DNA from: Oryza sativa Japonica Group
Taxonomy: Eukaryota > Streptophyta > Magnoliopsida > Poales > Poaceae
NCBI RefSeq assembly: GCF_034140825.1
Contig: NC_089041.1
Span: forward strand, 23,573,501-23,637,500
Direction: 5' to 3'
Length of the DNA stretch: 64,000 nt
Positions 1 through 13,750 of this stretch are shown here, one piece after another. The notes under the pieces are model-generated. The model saw only the letters and a list, made by a program, of their open reading frames with translations, did not search any database and had not been told where the DNA came from. Made by a program: the position numbers and the translations under genes. The stretch's first letter is position 1, and the number at the start of each line of letters is the position of its first letter.

Positions 1-1515
1 CATTCGCCAGTCATCCCATCCCACACCACGCTGATCAGTTCGCCAACCCGCCCCCAACTCCGAGCCTAGAAAAGCTCAACCTTTTATTCCTCCTCCACCT
101 TTCCCACCTCTTTTCTTTAATCCTCCATGTCTGTCTCCCAAGAAACTTAATTGGATCTGTGACACGCGCAGCTGAGCTGAGACTGAGCTGAGCTCTCGGT
201 CAATCCCCTCATCTTTTCTTTCTTTTTAATCCCGTCTCCTATGCACTTTGATCAATACTACTAATCACCTCTCCTTGGAGAGGTTTTAATCCTCCAAGAA
301 ACAGAAGCAGGAAAGAATCCAAACCAAGAACCGAGAGACTGACACACACACTACTCTACCTCCTCGGATTCTCTGTGTGTGTGTGAGAGAGAAGAGGGCT
401 TCCCATTTCTCACTGCTTCCAGTAGTAGTAGTCCGGTGCTGGCTCCAGCCAGCGGTCCAGCCTCCAATCTGAAGTTCGTGCTTCGTTCTTGGCTGTGTGT
501 ATCTGGAAAGGGGAAGTGGAAGTGGAAGAAAGGTCTCTTCTCCGGGGACAAGATCAGGTGGCTTAATTATTTTCTTCTCTTCTCTTGTTGGTTTGTTTCA
601 TTTTTCTTTCATGTACTGTTGATACGATTGCGATGTTCCCGTTTGTTGCTTTGTTTCTGGAGGCTTGTGATCTTTTGTGCTCGTGACCTTTCACCAACCG
701 AGGTTTCTTGGAAAGGAATGGAATTTTAACCGTGAGGGGTGATGGGAGTGTTCTTCAAAGCTTGCTTGTTTATGACTCCAAAACAAATTTTAATTTCACG
801 TTTCACTCAGAAACAAAGCCCATCACCATGCTCTTGTCCTCCTGTTTCACGTTTCTCATTGCTTTATATTCAGTGAAGTTTTAACTGTCGGGGAACGGAG
901 TTCTTCTGATTTCCTCATGATTAGGCAGCGTTAGTATTGGGGATTTGTCCTGATGTTTTGAGAGGTAACTGCTTGATTTGCTTGTTCATCTTTGTGTTGA
1001 TGTGCTTTCATGCGTAGCCCCTTTGGGTTTTCTTGCTTGAATTCCTCTTCATTCTTCTTACCCGTTCGGCCGTTCACCTCCCAGGCATTTCTTCAGACAG
1101 CTCTCCGCCACCTCGGGTTATCTGATAGATTTCTCTCAGATTCCCTGAATTGCTTGGTTCTTGGATGAGCGCCTGGTTCCTGTTTCTTGGATGTTTGCAG
1201 ATTTGCAGAGTATTCGGCAAGCTCTTTGAACTAGTAGTATCTGAATACTTTTGAACTGCATTTATGTCCCAAACTGTTATTTTGTGATGATGATTTGGGA
1301 AGAACCAGAAAGGTCGATGCTTTAATATCATATTTGGCTGTATTCTACAAATGTGGATGCATTCTTTATTTCTCATCATTTTTTTTGCGGGGAATTGTAT
1401 TTCTCATCATTAAAGTTTTCTCAGCTCAAATTTATTACCTCCTAAAGATAGAAGTTAAGTGAAGTTTGTGCTATATTGTTTGAAGGGAATAATTTCTTCA
1501 ATGTTGATATTTCAG
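1..1515 (+). promoter_or_regulatory. Promoter/5' leader and leader intron of the GH17 gene
   Basis: A CT-rich leader is probably spliced. A good donor lies at 557/558 (ATCAG then GTGG) and an acceptor at 1514-1515 (ATATTTCAG), giving a leader intron of about 960 bp. I saw no clear TATA box, and the transcription start may lie left of the window. The short ORFs here have no family resemblance. Confidence 0.45.
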
Positions 1516-4317
1516 CTTCGGTTAAGTGCTTCTGAGAAAGTGAGAAAAGTGTCATTGGATAATAAGAAATCAGATGCTAGAGCACCGAAATATGTGGCCA
1601 GCGAGCCTAAAAGGCGTGGTGATTCTGTTAATGCTCATGGTTTTCAATGTTTCAGGTAACAGCACATTTGTAACTTAACTTCTATGAATATGGCTTTATT
1701 GTAACACGGTGCTTTCAATTAGGGTTGATGCTTTATTGTATTTATTCAATTTGCGCTTTGATTTGCCAAGTTGTGCGAGAGATAGTTTTCTCGAATACAT
1801 GCGAAGAGTTAAGCTAGTACACCAAACAAATTACTGCTTTGAACTGCAAAATGGTTGCTTTATGACTGTTGCCATATATATATTCATGGAACAATTTTAT
1901 TCACTTCCACAGGAGCATTTGTTGGTATCAATGTTGGCACTGATATTTCGAACCCACCATCAGCATCAGACACAGTGTCTATCCTGAAAGAAAAGAAGAT
2001 TCAACATGTTCGTCTGCTTGATTCAGACCATCAGATGCTATCTGCCCTTGCAAATACTGGAATAGAAGTGGTGGTTGGGGTTCCAAATGATCAGCTACTT
2101 CGAGTGGGGCAATCTCGTTCTACAGCTGCTGATTGGATTAACAAGAATGTTGCTGCATACATTCCAGCGACTAACATAACGCATATTGCTGTAGGGAATG
2201 AGGTTCTTACTACAGAACCAAATGCAGCTCTTGTTCTTGTACCTGCATTGCAATTCCTACAGTCAGCGCTTTTGGCTGCAAATCTCAATACCCAGGTGAA
2301 AATTTCAAGTCCTCATTCAACAGACATGATCTCTAAGCCATTTCCTCCATCTACTGCTACATTCAATTCGACATGGAGCTCAATAATGCTTCAGTATCTT
2401 CAATTTCTGAACAACACAGCATCTCCCTTCATGCTGAACGCCCAACCTTATTATGACTATGTCAAAGGGCAAGGCGTATTCCCCTTAGAATATGCGCTGT
2501 TTCGATCACTCAACCCTGATAGCCAAATTTCAGATCCCAACACAAATTTGTTCTATACCAATATGTTTGATGCTATGGTTGATGCTACATACAACTCAAT
2601 GCAAGCAATGAATTTCACTGGGATCCCTGTTATGGTCACAGCTTCTGGGTGGCCATCGCATGGTGGGCAAAATGAGAAGGCTGCTAATGTGGATAATGCT
2701 TTGGCCTACAATACAAACCTCATACGCCATGTATTAAATAATTCTGGTACTCCTGGCCAGCCAAACAATCAAGTAAGCACATTCATATTTGAGTTGTTCA
2801 ATGAGGATCTTCGGGCTGGACCTGTCTCAGAGAAAAATTGGGGCATCATGTTCCCCAATGCAACTACTGTGTACAGCCTTACATTTGAAGACATGGCCAC
2901 AACTAATACAGATTCACCAGTTTTGCGAGGGACATTCTGTGTAGCAAATTCTAGTGCTCCTCATAGCGCATTGAAGCAAAGCTTGGATTGGGCCTGTGGC
3001 CCTGGCTCTGCAAACTGCAGTGCAATTCAACCTGGGCAACCATGCTATAAATCAGATGACATTGTCGCTGTTGCTTCTTATGCTTTCAATGATTATTACC
3101 ATAGGACACGAGCAAGTGGCGGAACATGCAACTTCAATAGCACGGCAATGGTGACATCTACTGATCCAAGTAAGCCGGTTTCTTTCTCTTTGACTACCAA
3201 TTTCCCTGCAATTATTAGGTACTAACACTTTTGCACAATTGGTAATTACCTGGTTTAGTTTTCTGGAAGCATGGTTAGCAGCAGTCAGCACTAAAAGGAC
3301 ATTTACTTTCTGAACATTTTAGTAATCTTCATTTGCTCCTAGTACTGCAGGAAAAAAAAACTAAGTTTATATATTAAAACAACTAGATGCATGTTTTCAC
3401 CAAACTAATAGCCACCAGCCACCATAGCAGTTTAGATCATGTTGGTTAGATTATTAGTTAACCAGCCCAATATTTTACTGGTTACATGGAAACTTGCTTA
3501 AGATCTGTGAAACTTATAGGGGCTTATCCTGTCGCATGCTATAATAGTATCCACATGACTACATGATTTCTACGGTGTCTTCCTGTTCCTGGTATGCAGC
3601 ATGGCAGCTATTACAAACTGTTCTGATCCAAGCGAAACTAAATGTAACAAGTGCATGCAAAAGAACTGATTGGCTCATTCATTGGGACTTTGTTTGCCTA
3701 TTCTTAATATGACTTAGATGCCATTGAACGCCAGTAAACACCTTGGAGCTGCAAACAAGGTTATAATTGAACATGTTTGAGTTTGTGTATGTCTGACATG
3801 GACCTCTGATTACATAGGAATGGTAAGCGAGAAAATTTGAAGAAACCTTAGACTTTAGATATCTGATCATGCTAATATAAAATGTGTTTACCACTAGTTA
3901 AATGCATGATCACATCCTGAAGTTTCATGCATTTTCTTATAGAAGGCATCCTGAAGTTTTTTTAGTGTGTTCAAAGAGATCAAGAATATTTACTGTTAGA
4001 TTGGACCGGGTGATTACTTATTTTCCCTGTTTGATGAGCCTAATACAATTTCCCTGGATCAAAATATGCAGGCCATGGTTCATGCATTTTTGCAGGAAGG
4101 TGAGTCCTTTCTCGATATTTTTGTGCTAACGGTTCTACATTTTTTTTTTGGCTCTACGTCCTGATGCAGTGTTGGTTCTTCTTGCAGCACTGGCTCCAAT
4201 GGCAGCAACGGTGGTGCGGCGTCTGGGCCCGTAAGCCCAGACAATTTTGCTACACAAATTCACTCGTGCTGGTTGACTCACCTAATTACATTGCTGTCTA
4301 TCATGGTGTTCATGTAA
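1516..4317 (+). CDS. GPI-anchored GH17/X8 beta-1,3-glucanase-like protein (nucleophile replaced)
   Basis: CDS exons are 1592-1655, 1913-3169, 4072-4099 and 4170-4317 (498 aa); all junctions are GT-AG and keep frame. The short first coding exon encodes a hydrophobic signal peptide (residues 1-22) and joins in phase 1 to the GH17 domain, which begins AFVGINVGTD. The acid/base Glu is present in AVGNEV (E118). The nucleophile motif, normally VTETGWPS, reads VTASGWPS, so the Glu is Ala265. A CBM43/X8 domain with six cysteines follows (about 363-450); its last Cys lies in the 28-nt third exon. A Ser/Gly linker and a hydrophobic C-terminus fit a GPI-anchor signal. By family knowledge the protein should sit at the outer plasma membrane or plasmodesmata and bind callose. 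Hydrolysis is doubtful without the nucleophile. 1516-1591 is 5'UTR after a leader intron. Confidence 0.88.
3170..4071 (+). other. Intron 3 of the GH17 gene
   Basis: This intron of about 900 bp separates the GH17/X8 exon from the 28-nt exon that carries the sixth X8 cysteine. No mobile element or other gene is evident inside it. Confidence 0.7.
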
Positions 4318-5149
4318 AACCCTGTAAAAAAATGATGCGTTTTGGATGAGATGCCCGAAATTTATTGTGGATCTTGTCAGTAGGAGTGTAGGAGGCCATA
4401 TTTGTCTTAGATGTATTGAGGTTAGATGGCATGTGTTTCTCAAAATTCGTTGACCTAGAGAAAGGAGTCAAATACATCAATTTTGAATGCCAGGCTGGGA
4501 GTATTGAATTGTGGAAACCTTCTTTTCTGAAATGTTTGTATGACTCAAAAAGTGTTTTGTGCTCCCTGCATATCGCTTCAGTACTGAAACTGTCACTCTT
4601 GTTGAGTAACAGTGTTTTTCTCTCAGACTCACTAATATTTTTTTTCTTCTAAATTTATACTCTTGTTGAGTACTACATGTTTGTTAAGTTTTTTTTTTGG
4701 TCTCATGTAGCAGATGCAAAAATGTCTGGCCTGGTTTGTACAATGAAGAATTAAGTCCTACATAAAAATTTCTACGTTCTAAAGCAGTCCATATGTTACA
4801 GTTACATGGCACCGAAATTTATTTATGGTTTTTCAGGGTTGGATTTATGTGTGGTCAGTTTAAAATTTGAGTACTTGGTCGCTTTTGGCCCATTATTACT
4901 GGCAATACTGGAACAGCAAAAATGGATTTATAAGAGTATATGTGGAGCTATCAGGCTGTCACGCAGAATAAAAGCACGTCTCAAATCAGTTTCTCTCAAA
5001 TTTTAGTTTTCATATTTTGTACTCCCGTCTAAAAAAACCACTGTAGGTGGCGATTTAACTCCACATAAAATTTCTGAACATATGTTGCAAATTCTCCTCT
5101 AGTTTGGTTTTTAAGATGGATAGAGTAATTTATATTGAAATGCAATTAC
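4318..5149. other. GH17 3'UTR and intergenic DNA
   Basis: AT-rich sequence between the GH17 stop codon and the MITE remnant upstream of the E2-like gene. The first several hundred bases are probably 3'UTR. Nothing else is recognisable. Confidence 0.4.
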
Positions 5150-5277
5150 TTCCTCCGTTTCACCTCCGTTTCACAATGTGAATGTGAGAAATGCTAGAAT
5201 GACTTATATTGTGAAACAGACATCAATATGAATATGAGAAATGCTAGAATGACTTATGTTGTGAAATGGAGGGAGTA
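5150..5277. mobile_element. Stowaway-like MITE remnant with internal tandem duplication
   Basis: It starts with CTTCCTCCGTTTCAC and ends with GTGAAATGGAGGGAGTA, the inverted termini typical of Stowaway-type MITEs. Internally a block of about 50 bp containing GAGAAATGCTAGAATGACTT occurs twice in tandem. It lies about 200 bp upstream of the E2-like ATG and may be part of that promoter. Confidence 0.65.
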
Positions 5278-5481
5278 GTATTTTACACTGAACATCACAA
5301 CAATTATGAAAAATAAATAAATAAATTCGCACCTCCCCTCATCGTCCCGTCACTCCCTCTAACCTTTCCCCTCTCCGCCGCTCTCCCCCCACTCCGGCGT
5401 CGCTCTCCATCCCCCCACCACCGCCGGCGGCGCCGCTCCCCCTCACCCCCAAGGCCAAGTCGTAAGCCAGCCGTCGAGGCC

Positions 5482-8228
<2,747 letters not shown>

Positions 8229-9074
8229 GGAGTTCCATCTGCAGCTAAGCAAGATCACTAACTCCGTAAATGAATATATTTGGTGTACCCTGAGATGTAC
8301 AATGTTGGGAAAAGATCAATACTTTGTTTAGGTTGACTGTGACATAAGATGTACCTGTGCATTTTATATTAGACAATTATTATGTTGTTAGCTTTTAGGT
8401 GGCAGAATTGGCTTCAATGGTATTGTACTTATCAAGGTATTTGTTTAGAATCAGTTCGTCCAACCTACGAGTAAGTTTCTGAAATGCTATTTATTGGACC
8501 TGGGCAAGTGGGCATTACCTCTTATCTGAGGTGTCAGTGATATATTCAAAATAAAGCTTTAGATTAACATTGCAGTCAAAGTATGTGAAGACGTGTCAGT
8601 CAAATCTTTTGCTTGAAACCAAATATTGCTGGTTCTCAGCTCTTAGGTAGTTGGGAATAGCTTAAAATGCACAGAAATTTCTTTATTTCAGAACTTTGTC
8701 CCTACTTCCTACAATTCGTTATGCCGCGTGATTAATATATATTGTCATCTTGCAAAATAAATTTTGATGTATTAAAATCTTATTGCAGAACAAATATTCT
8801 AGATGGTTGTGGGCTTGTGGCAGAATATTGATCACTTTGTCTGCTGATACTAACTTTAATTTCACTTCATGTAGGGGTTAAAGGGTACTAGGACAGGCAC
8901 TGATCTTCCAAATGACCAAACCAGACATTACCTCTGAAATGGACATTTTACCAGCTCACCTATTCTCAGTACGAACTATGCATCTACTAATCACATCAGG
9001 CAACCTATAACAACTCCACCCCTGAGAAGAAGCAAGTTGCTCCTTTGGTGATCTTTCTCCTCATACCACTGACA
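8229..9074. other. E2-like 3'UTR and intergenic sequence
   Basis: About 850 bp between the E2-like stop codon and the next start codon. It holds the likely 3'UTR and then the promoter of the repeat-protein gene. No repeat or ncRNA was recognised. Confidence 0.4.
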
Positions 9075-10136
9075 ATGGCCACCGAGTGTGATGTGAACAA
9101 ATCTCGCCGCTTCGATCTTGGCATGTCGAGGCGGACACGAAGATCAACAAGTCTCATCACTTGTTATCAAGATCAACAGGTGCAGCCCCTTGTGCAGCAG
9201 CTACGTCAAGATGCCAAGCTGAAGACATTGTTCCAGTGCCAGGATACAGAGCTGCAGCCACCATGTCCATATGAAGATCAGGAGTTGAGGATTCTACAGG
9301 CACCACTGCAATGCGAAGTTGATGCACAGGAGACACTGAATCAACACCGTGATGAGCAGGAGGAGAAACTTCACCATTATCTAGATGAAGAGCATGAGAA
9401 GAAACTTCAGGATCATTTGGATGAAGAACCGGAGAAGAAACTTCATCATTATCTAGATGAAGAGCAGGAGAAGAAACTTCAGGATCATCTGGATGAAGAA
9501 CCGGAGAAGAAACTTCATCATTATCTAGATGAAGAGCAGGAGAAACTGTTCCAGGATCAAGACGAAGAGGAGAAAACACCAAAGCAATATCTTGATGAGG
9601 ATCAGAAGACATTGCAGCAATGTCAAGATGAGGAGAAGGCGCCAAATCAATACGAAGATGAAGACAACACTACAGGGCAATACCAAGATGGGGAGCAGAA
9701 GACAGCTGAACAATGCGAAGAAGAGAAGACATCAGAGAAGTATCACAATGAAGAGCACAAGTCACTCGAGGCACAGCAGCAATGCCAAGACACGAAGCAG
9801 AAGGCCCAGGAGCAACGCAAAACTGTGAAGAAGCCGATCACGCCGCCGTTCGCCGACGACGTGCCCCGGTTCTCCCTTCAGGATCTGATTCAAGAGAAGC
9901 AGCTCCTCATCGTCGGAGAAGCCAAAGCCACCAGCAAGCTCGGAAATGGGGAGAAAGCCATTATTGCTGATCATAAACTTCCCGTGCCTCCGGCTGCTGG
10001 TGGCGCGACGTTGGCCATGGTGATAAAGCGCCCAGACGGGGGGAAGAAGTCGATGGGAGTGATTCGCCGTTGCGTGAAGGCACTGAACCAGATGGTCAAG
10101 GCCAAGCATGGCTCCAAGAAGAACAAACCTTTCTAA
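9075..10136 (+). CDS. Uncharacterised Q/E/K-rich protein with tandem repeats
   Basis: A single-exon ORF of 353 aa. The first ATG is at 9075; the open frame extends 30 nt upstream without another ATG. Residues about 85-260 are very rich in Gln, Glu, Asp and Lys. They include about 2.5 copies of a 24-residue (72-bp) repeat made of two 12-residue halves, LHHYLDEExEKK and LQDHLDEEPEKK, beginning at 9369, 9441 and 9513. The C-terminal 100 residues look different and more ordinary: a PRFSLQDLI segment, then a basic tail around IKRPDGGKKSMGVIRR and KAKHGSKKNKPF. This suggests a short conserved C-terminal module behind a fast-evolving repeat. I do not recognise the family. A possible donor (CAA/GTGAGT) lies just after the stop, so a 3'UTR intron is possible. 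Confidence 0.65.
   Translation: MATECDVNKSRRFDLGMSRRTRRSTSLITCYQDQQVQPLVQQLRQDAKLKTLFQCQDTELQPPCPYEDQELRILQAPLQCEVDAQETLNQHRDEQEEKLHHYLDEEHEKKLQDHLDEEPEKKLHHYLDEEQEKKLQDHLDEEPEKKLHHYLDEEQEKLFQDQDEEEKTPKQYLDEDQKTLQQCQDEEKAPNQYEDEDNTTGQYQDGEQKTAEQCEEEKTSEKYHNEEHKSLEAQQQCQDTKQKAQEQRKTVKKPITPPFADDVPRFSLQDLIQEKQLLIVGEAKATSKLGNGEKAIIADHKLPVPPAAGGATLAMVIKRPDGGKKSMGVIRRCVKALNQMVKAKHGSKKNKPF
9369..9570 (+). repeat. 72-bp coding tandem repeat
   Basis: Units begin at 9369, 9441 and 9513 (exact 72-bp spacing) and encode alternating LHHYLDEE and LQDHLDEE half-units. The copies are nearly identical at DNA level, indicating recent expansion or homogenisation. The repeat is in frame, so copy-number change would preserve the ORF. 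Confidence 0.9.
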
Positions 10137-11030
10137 TCAAGTGAGTACATGCATGCATCAGAGTTCCCTAGTAGAATCAGCACATCTCAGTATAATAATG
10201 CACCTAATGCAAAAACATGGTTTTGGAGGATAGTTTCAGATGTGCAGAATCTGCCAAGAAACTCTAGAGCAAGGATAACCATCTACCTGAACGAATAATC
10301 TTGATCAACTAGTAGGGTATCATCCATTTGCTGTATTATCTGAGTTGTTTTATGGCATTTGCTCAGCAATGTAATTACTCAATGATGTACCAGATAAACA
10401 TCAGAGTCTAGCTAGTTCACGCGCTTTGAATGCATCCTCTGCAAAGTTACTACACGAAGTATGAACACGAGGGAATTGCCCAGTTCTACCGACACTCTCT
10501 GGTCAGAGATGGTGTTGGTGCACGCTCCCTTTCCATCTTTTTGAGAGTCACGTCCCCTTTTCAATTTGGTGTATGCATGATGAATGTTGAGAGTGCACGT
10601 TAGTGAAAAAAAAATTGAGTTTGTGATGTTTGTGAGGTGCTCTTGATTGAGGATGCAACATGCCAACAAGTATGTACTTCATCACATATTTCTGCTCTTT
10701 TGATGATCTGTCACGGTTTTTGATGCTGTCGCCTTTTGCAGTTGCGTTGGGTTTGCAAGGCAGGTGTTCTTTTCAAAGCATATGGCTTCACATTTCTTTT
10801 AATTTCTATGGGTGAGATTTTAATTTCTCTTTTAATATTGAGTATATCAACTGACATAGAGCAAAACCTGTCGAAAGGGCAAAAACAGTAGTCTCTGTAG
10901 AACTTAAAATATACTAAGTCTCTGTAGAAACAGTAGTCTCTACTTAAAATATATAATATATGGCAAAACCGCAAAAACAGTGGCTTTAAAAAAGAACTTG
11001 GACAGAACAGTAGTATCTGTAGAACTTAAA
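10137..11030. other. Intergenic sequence, no gene seen
   Basis: 3'UTR of the repeat-protein gene followed by AT-rich DNA. A phrase containing ACAGTAGTCTCTGTAGAACTT recurs around 10887-11025, suggesting small local duplications. No coding sequence was recognised. Confidence 0.35.
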
Positions 11031-11037
11031 ATATAGG

Positions 11038-11170
11038 TTGTGTTTAATTCACACTGAAGTTTGGAAGTTTGGTTGAAATTGGTACGATGTGATAGAAAAA
11101 TTGTGTTTGTATGAAAGGTTTGATGTGATGGAAAGTTGAAAGTTTGGAAAAAAAACTTTGGAACTAACCA
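11038..11170. mobile_element. High-copy rice MITE (GTTTAGTTC-type termini)
   Basis: The sequence has the familiar rice MITE layout: TGTGTTTAATTCACACTG, then AAGTTTGGTTGAAATTGG, a GATGTGATGGAAAG core and TTTGGAACTAA. Two more members of the family are at 22573-22700 and 41648-41797. I do not assign a family name. Confidence 0.65.
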
Positions 11171-11420
11171 GGGCAGTAGTACTAGAAAATATATATATGT
11201 CCCACTGACATCGATTTATTGATTTATGAGTTGAGAAGACATCCTGCCAGAAAGGACAAAGTGCCTCTGAAAGGGAACTTGGAGCAAAAATTATATATGT
11301 GTAATTGTGAAAAATATGGATAGGTTGTTAGATGTAATAGTCATACTTAATACTAGTAGCTTTTTAGAAGTCCTCAGGAACATTATATTCCGAGAGTAGA
11401 CACATACGACTCTTAAAATA

Positions 11421-11562
11421 CTCCACGTTCCATAAAAAACCAACATAGTACTGGATGTGACATATCCTAGTACTACGAATTTAGATATACCTCTGTCCAG
11501 ATTCGTTGTACTAGGATATGTCACATATAGTTTTAGATTTACTTTTTTCGGGTCGGAGGGAG
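11421..11562. mobile_element. Stowaway-like MITE with near-palindromic interior
   Basis: Flanked by TA on both sides, with CTCCACGTTCC at one end and GGTCGGAGGGAG at the other. The interior is strongly self-complementary: ATGTGACATATCCTAGTAC pairs with the facing GTACTAGGATATGTCACAT across a short spacer. RNA from either strand would form a hairpin. Confidence 0.7.
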
Positions 11563-11564
11563 TA

Positions 11565-12420
11565 AACCAGACCAGACTCATAGGATCTTGTTCCTCTATT
11601 CGATAAAAAAATATACGTGATGTTTGATTTTTTTTTCTTAAAAAAACTTGCAAGACTTTGATTATCAACAAATACTAAAAAAAAACTTAGTTTCAAAATA
11701 AAAAATGGTAAGTGTAGATTTTTGATGAAAAGTTACTTTCATAACCTAATAAACTTAGTGAAGTGAGCATAATTAAACCGATTAGGTTCATGGTAGTATA
11801 ACCTGCCCATTTTGGTTGAAGTCTTAGACTTGTTCAGGATGTTCATATTCACGGCTAATTTTTTCAGTGATATATGATGTACCCATCAATAACAAAGTCC
11901 TCTGGAATACATCTTTATTGTATTTCACAAAAAGGAAAACTAATAAAAGGATTAGAGTTTACAAACCTATACAGAATGTTATGATTAAAGTCACACCTTA
12001 AAGACTATAAAAAACTCAAATGTCATGATACTTTTTTTATCTAAGAGAGTATTTACATAGTATCTCTTACTCTTAAAATTACGTCCCTTAACCTAGAAGA
12101 ATTACATGACGTCGTTGTGTTGTAGCGACATTTATACGATACAATATATGATATTTTTCCCGCCAAGAATTTATATATTGAACTAGTGTTAACCATTAGT
12201 CGTGTGGTCTCACTTGGCAAATAGGTTTAGGAAAAGATTTCCTATCCACCGTAGGGTAAAGTTTAATCCTAACCATTCATTCTTTCACCACATTTAATCA
12301 TAACCATACACTTATTTTCATTTCTCAATCGCACCTAGCATAGGCGCGTAATCCATTTTCTAACAAGGTCGTAATTCTATACGTCCTTGGTCCTAAAATA
12401 TATAATACTAGATTCGACAT
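11565..12420. other. AT-rich intergenic DNA
   Basis: No coding sequence or complete element recognised. Probably eroded repeats. Confidence 0.35.
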
Positions 12421-13200
12421 AATCCAGTGATGTGACCATGGGTACCACTGCTACAAACATTGCTAACATCATATGGATCAGCAAGAAGACAAAGATCAAG
12501 TCCTCTAAGTGCTAGAATTCGATTCGGTCACCTACTAAATTACTAACTTCAAAGGGCCGCCAAATATACATACGAACTTTATTTTCGGCCCGTGAGTACT
12601 TGATCGAAAGATCTCGGAGTCCTCTTTCCAACGGATCTAGCTTCATTGCCAAATTCCATTCCAATCATCCGCAATTGAGGAAACAATGTGTTGTGTCACC
12701 TGTAGTGGGCCTATGGGCTTGGAACTTCGTCTGGGACCCCGGCCCATGTGGAGCCCATGTGGGGTGCGCCCCAATCTGGTGGAGCACAACCCTAATACCC
12801 TCATGGTCGTTCTTCCACCTCCTTAAATAGCTAGGTACCCTTCAGGGTTTCTCGGGTTTTGTTAGATCAAAGTTTAGCCATTGCTACTTGCTTGCAGCGC
12901 GCGTGTCGGCTAGACTGTCCGTCTGCTTGTCTTTAGAACCTTAGCTTATAGTGTGTATTTAATTCCTATTTGCAATATCATATTGATTTTATCTTATTCT
13001 TACTTGTTTCTTCGATTTGCTTACATGAATAAGGTTGATTTGCATCGGCAAGATCAACAACCCACGGAGAGGTGTATCGATCGCTAAGGTGCAACGCAAC
13101 GTCTTGTACGGTTGTAATCAGATCGTCAATATTTTTTTTCAAATCGTAATTATCTCAACTCACTGAAAGATTGGGCCAACAACAACTTTAGTTTCGAGTG
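12420..13200 (+). mobile_element. LTR-retrotransposon LTR fragment (gypsy-like), fossil
   Basis: The sequence resembles rice gypsy-type LTRs I know: a CTTAAATAG promoter-like box, GGGTTTCTCGGGTTTTGTTAG, a segment with GGCTAGACTGTCCGTCTGCTTG, AATAAGGTTGATTTGCATC, and an end near GATTGGGCCAACA. I could not find matching target duplications, so the left boundary is uncertain. No internal retroviral-type genes are present. It looks like an old, incomplete LTR remnant. Confidence 0.5.
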
Positions 13201-13750
13201 GAACTCAGGGTTTATCATCCAGTATAACTAATCTGGACCTCTCATAGTATAATCATATTATATTTGTTTAGTGTTAAAAATGTTGCTACGTATTCTTTTT
13301 TAAAACTTGCTTAAAGTTTGATGTTTCACTTAAAAAATCAAAACATATTATAATATAAAATGAATAGATTATATCTTGATAGAAAGAACTTTCTTTGGTT
13401 AGGACACTGCGTTACATGCAACTGCTGCAACTCACCACTCACGTAGCGAGTAGCGAGCGAGCGAGTCATGTGCCAAAAATGTGGAGCTCGCGTGTCGTCC
13501 AATGGCATGCCTCGCCCTGATTTTTATCGGGCCCCACCAGCCCGGTGGGATCCCGCCACGTCAGCGTGACCCGGAGCCAAAGGATTGGATTCCCGGCGCC
13601 GCGTGGCGCGACGCGGCCGCGCTCGCTATCCCCTCGCGGATAAGCCGCCCATCCCAGCTACGCTTCCCGCGCGTGCAGATCCCTTAAACCGCCCCTCACC
13701 ACACGCGCCGTCTCCTCGATCACCACACGCGCACACGACACGACGCACCA
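13201..13750 (+). promoter_or_regulatory. LHCA2 promoter region
   Basis: The proximal 300 bp become GC-rich. They contain GCCACGTCAGCG near 13556, an ACGT-core element related to the G-box, and GATAAG at 13639-13644 (I-box type). Both are common in light-regulated photosynthesis promoters. No clear TATA box is seen. Function is inferred from motif and position only. Confidence 0.5.

Noticed and set aside
828-884. ATG followed by MLLSSCFTFLIALYS as signal peptide of the GH17 gene
   Set aside because: No donor gives the phase needed for the next exon; the exon at 1592-1655 fits exactly.
1351-1400. MWMHSLFLIIFFAGN as an alternative signal peptide
   Set aside because: A phase-1 junction with the main acceptor would create a stop codon, and the alternative acceptor is poor.
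9157-9645. 162-residue minus-strand ORF with LHLDNDEVSSP-like repeats
   Set aside because: It is the antisense shadow of the 72-bp coding repeat on the + strand; its repeats follow from the sense repeats.
12600-12830. 76-residue ORF near 12.7 kb
   Set aside because: Falls within LTR-like sequence and has no protein resemblance.
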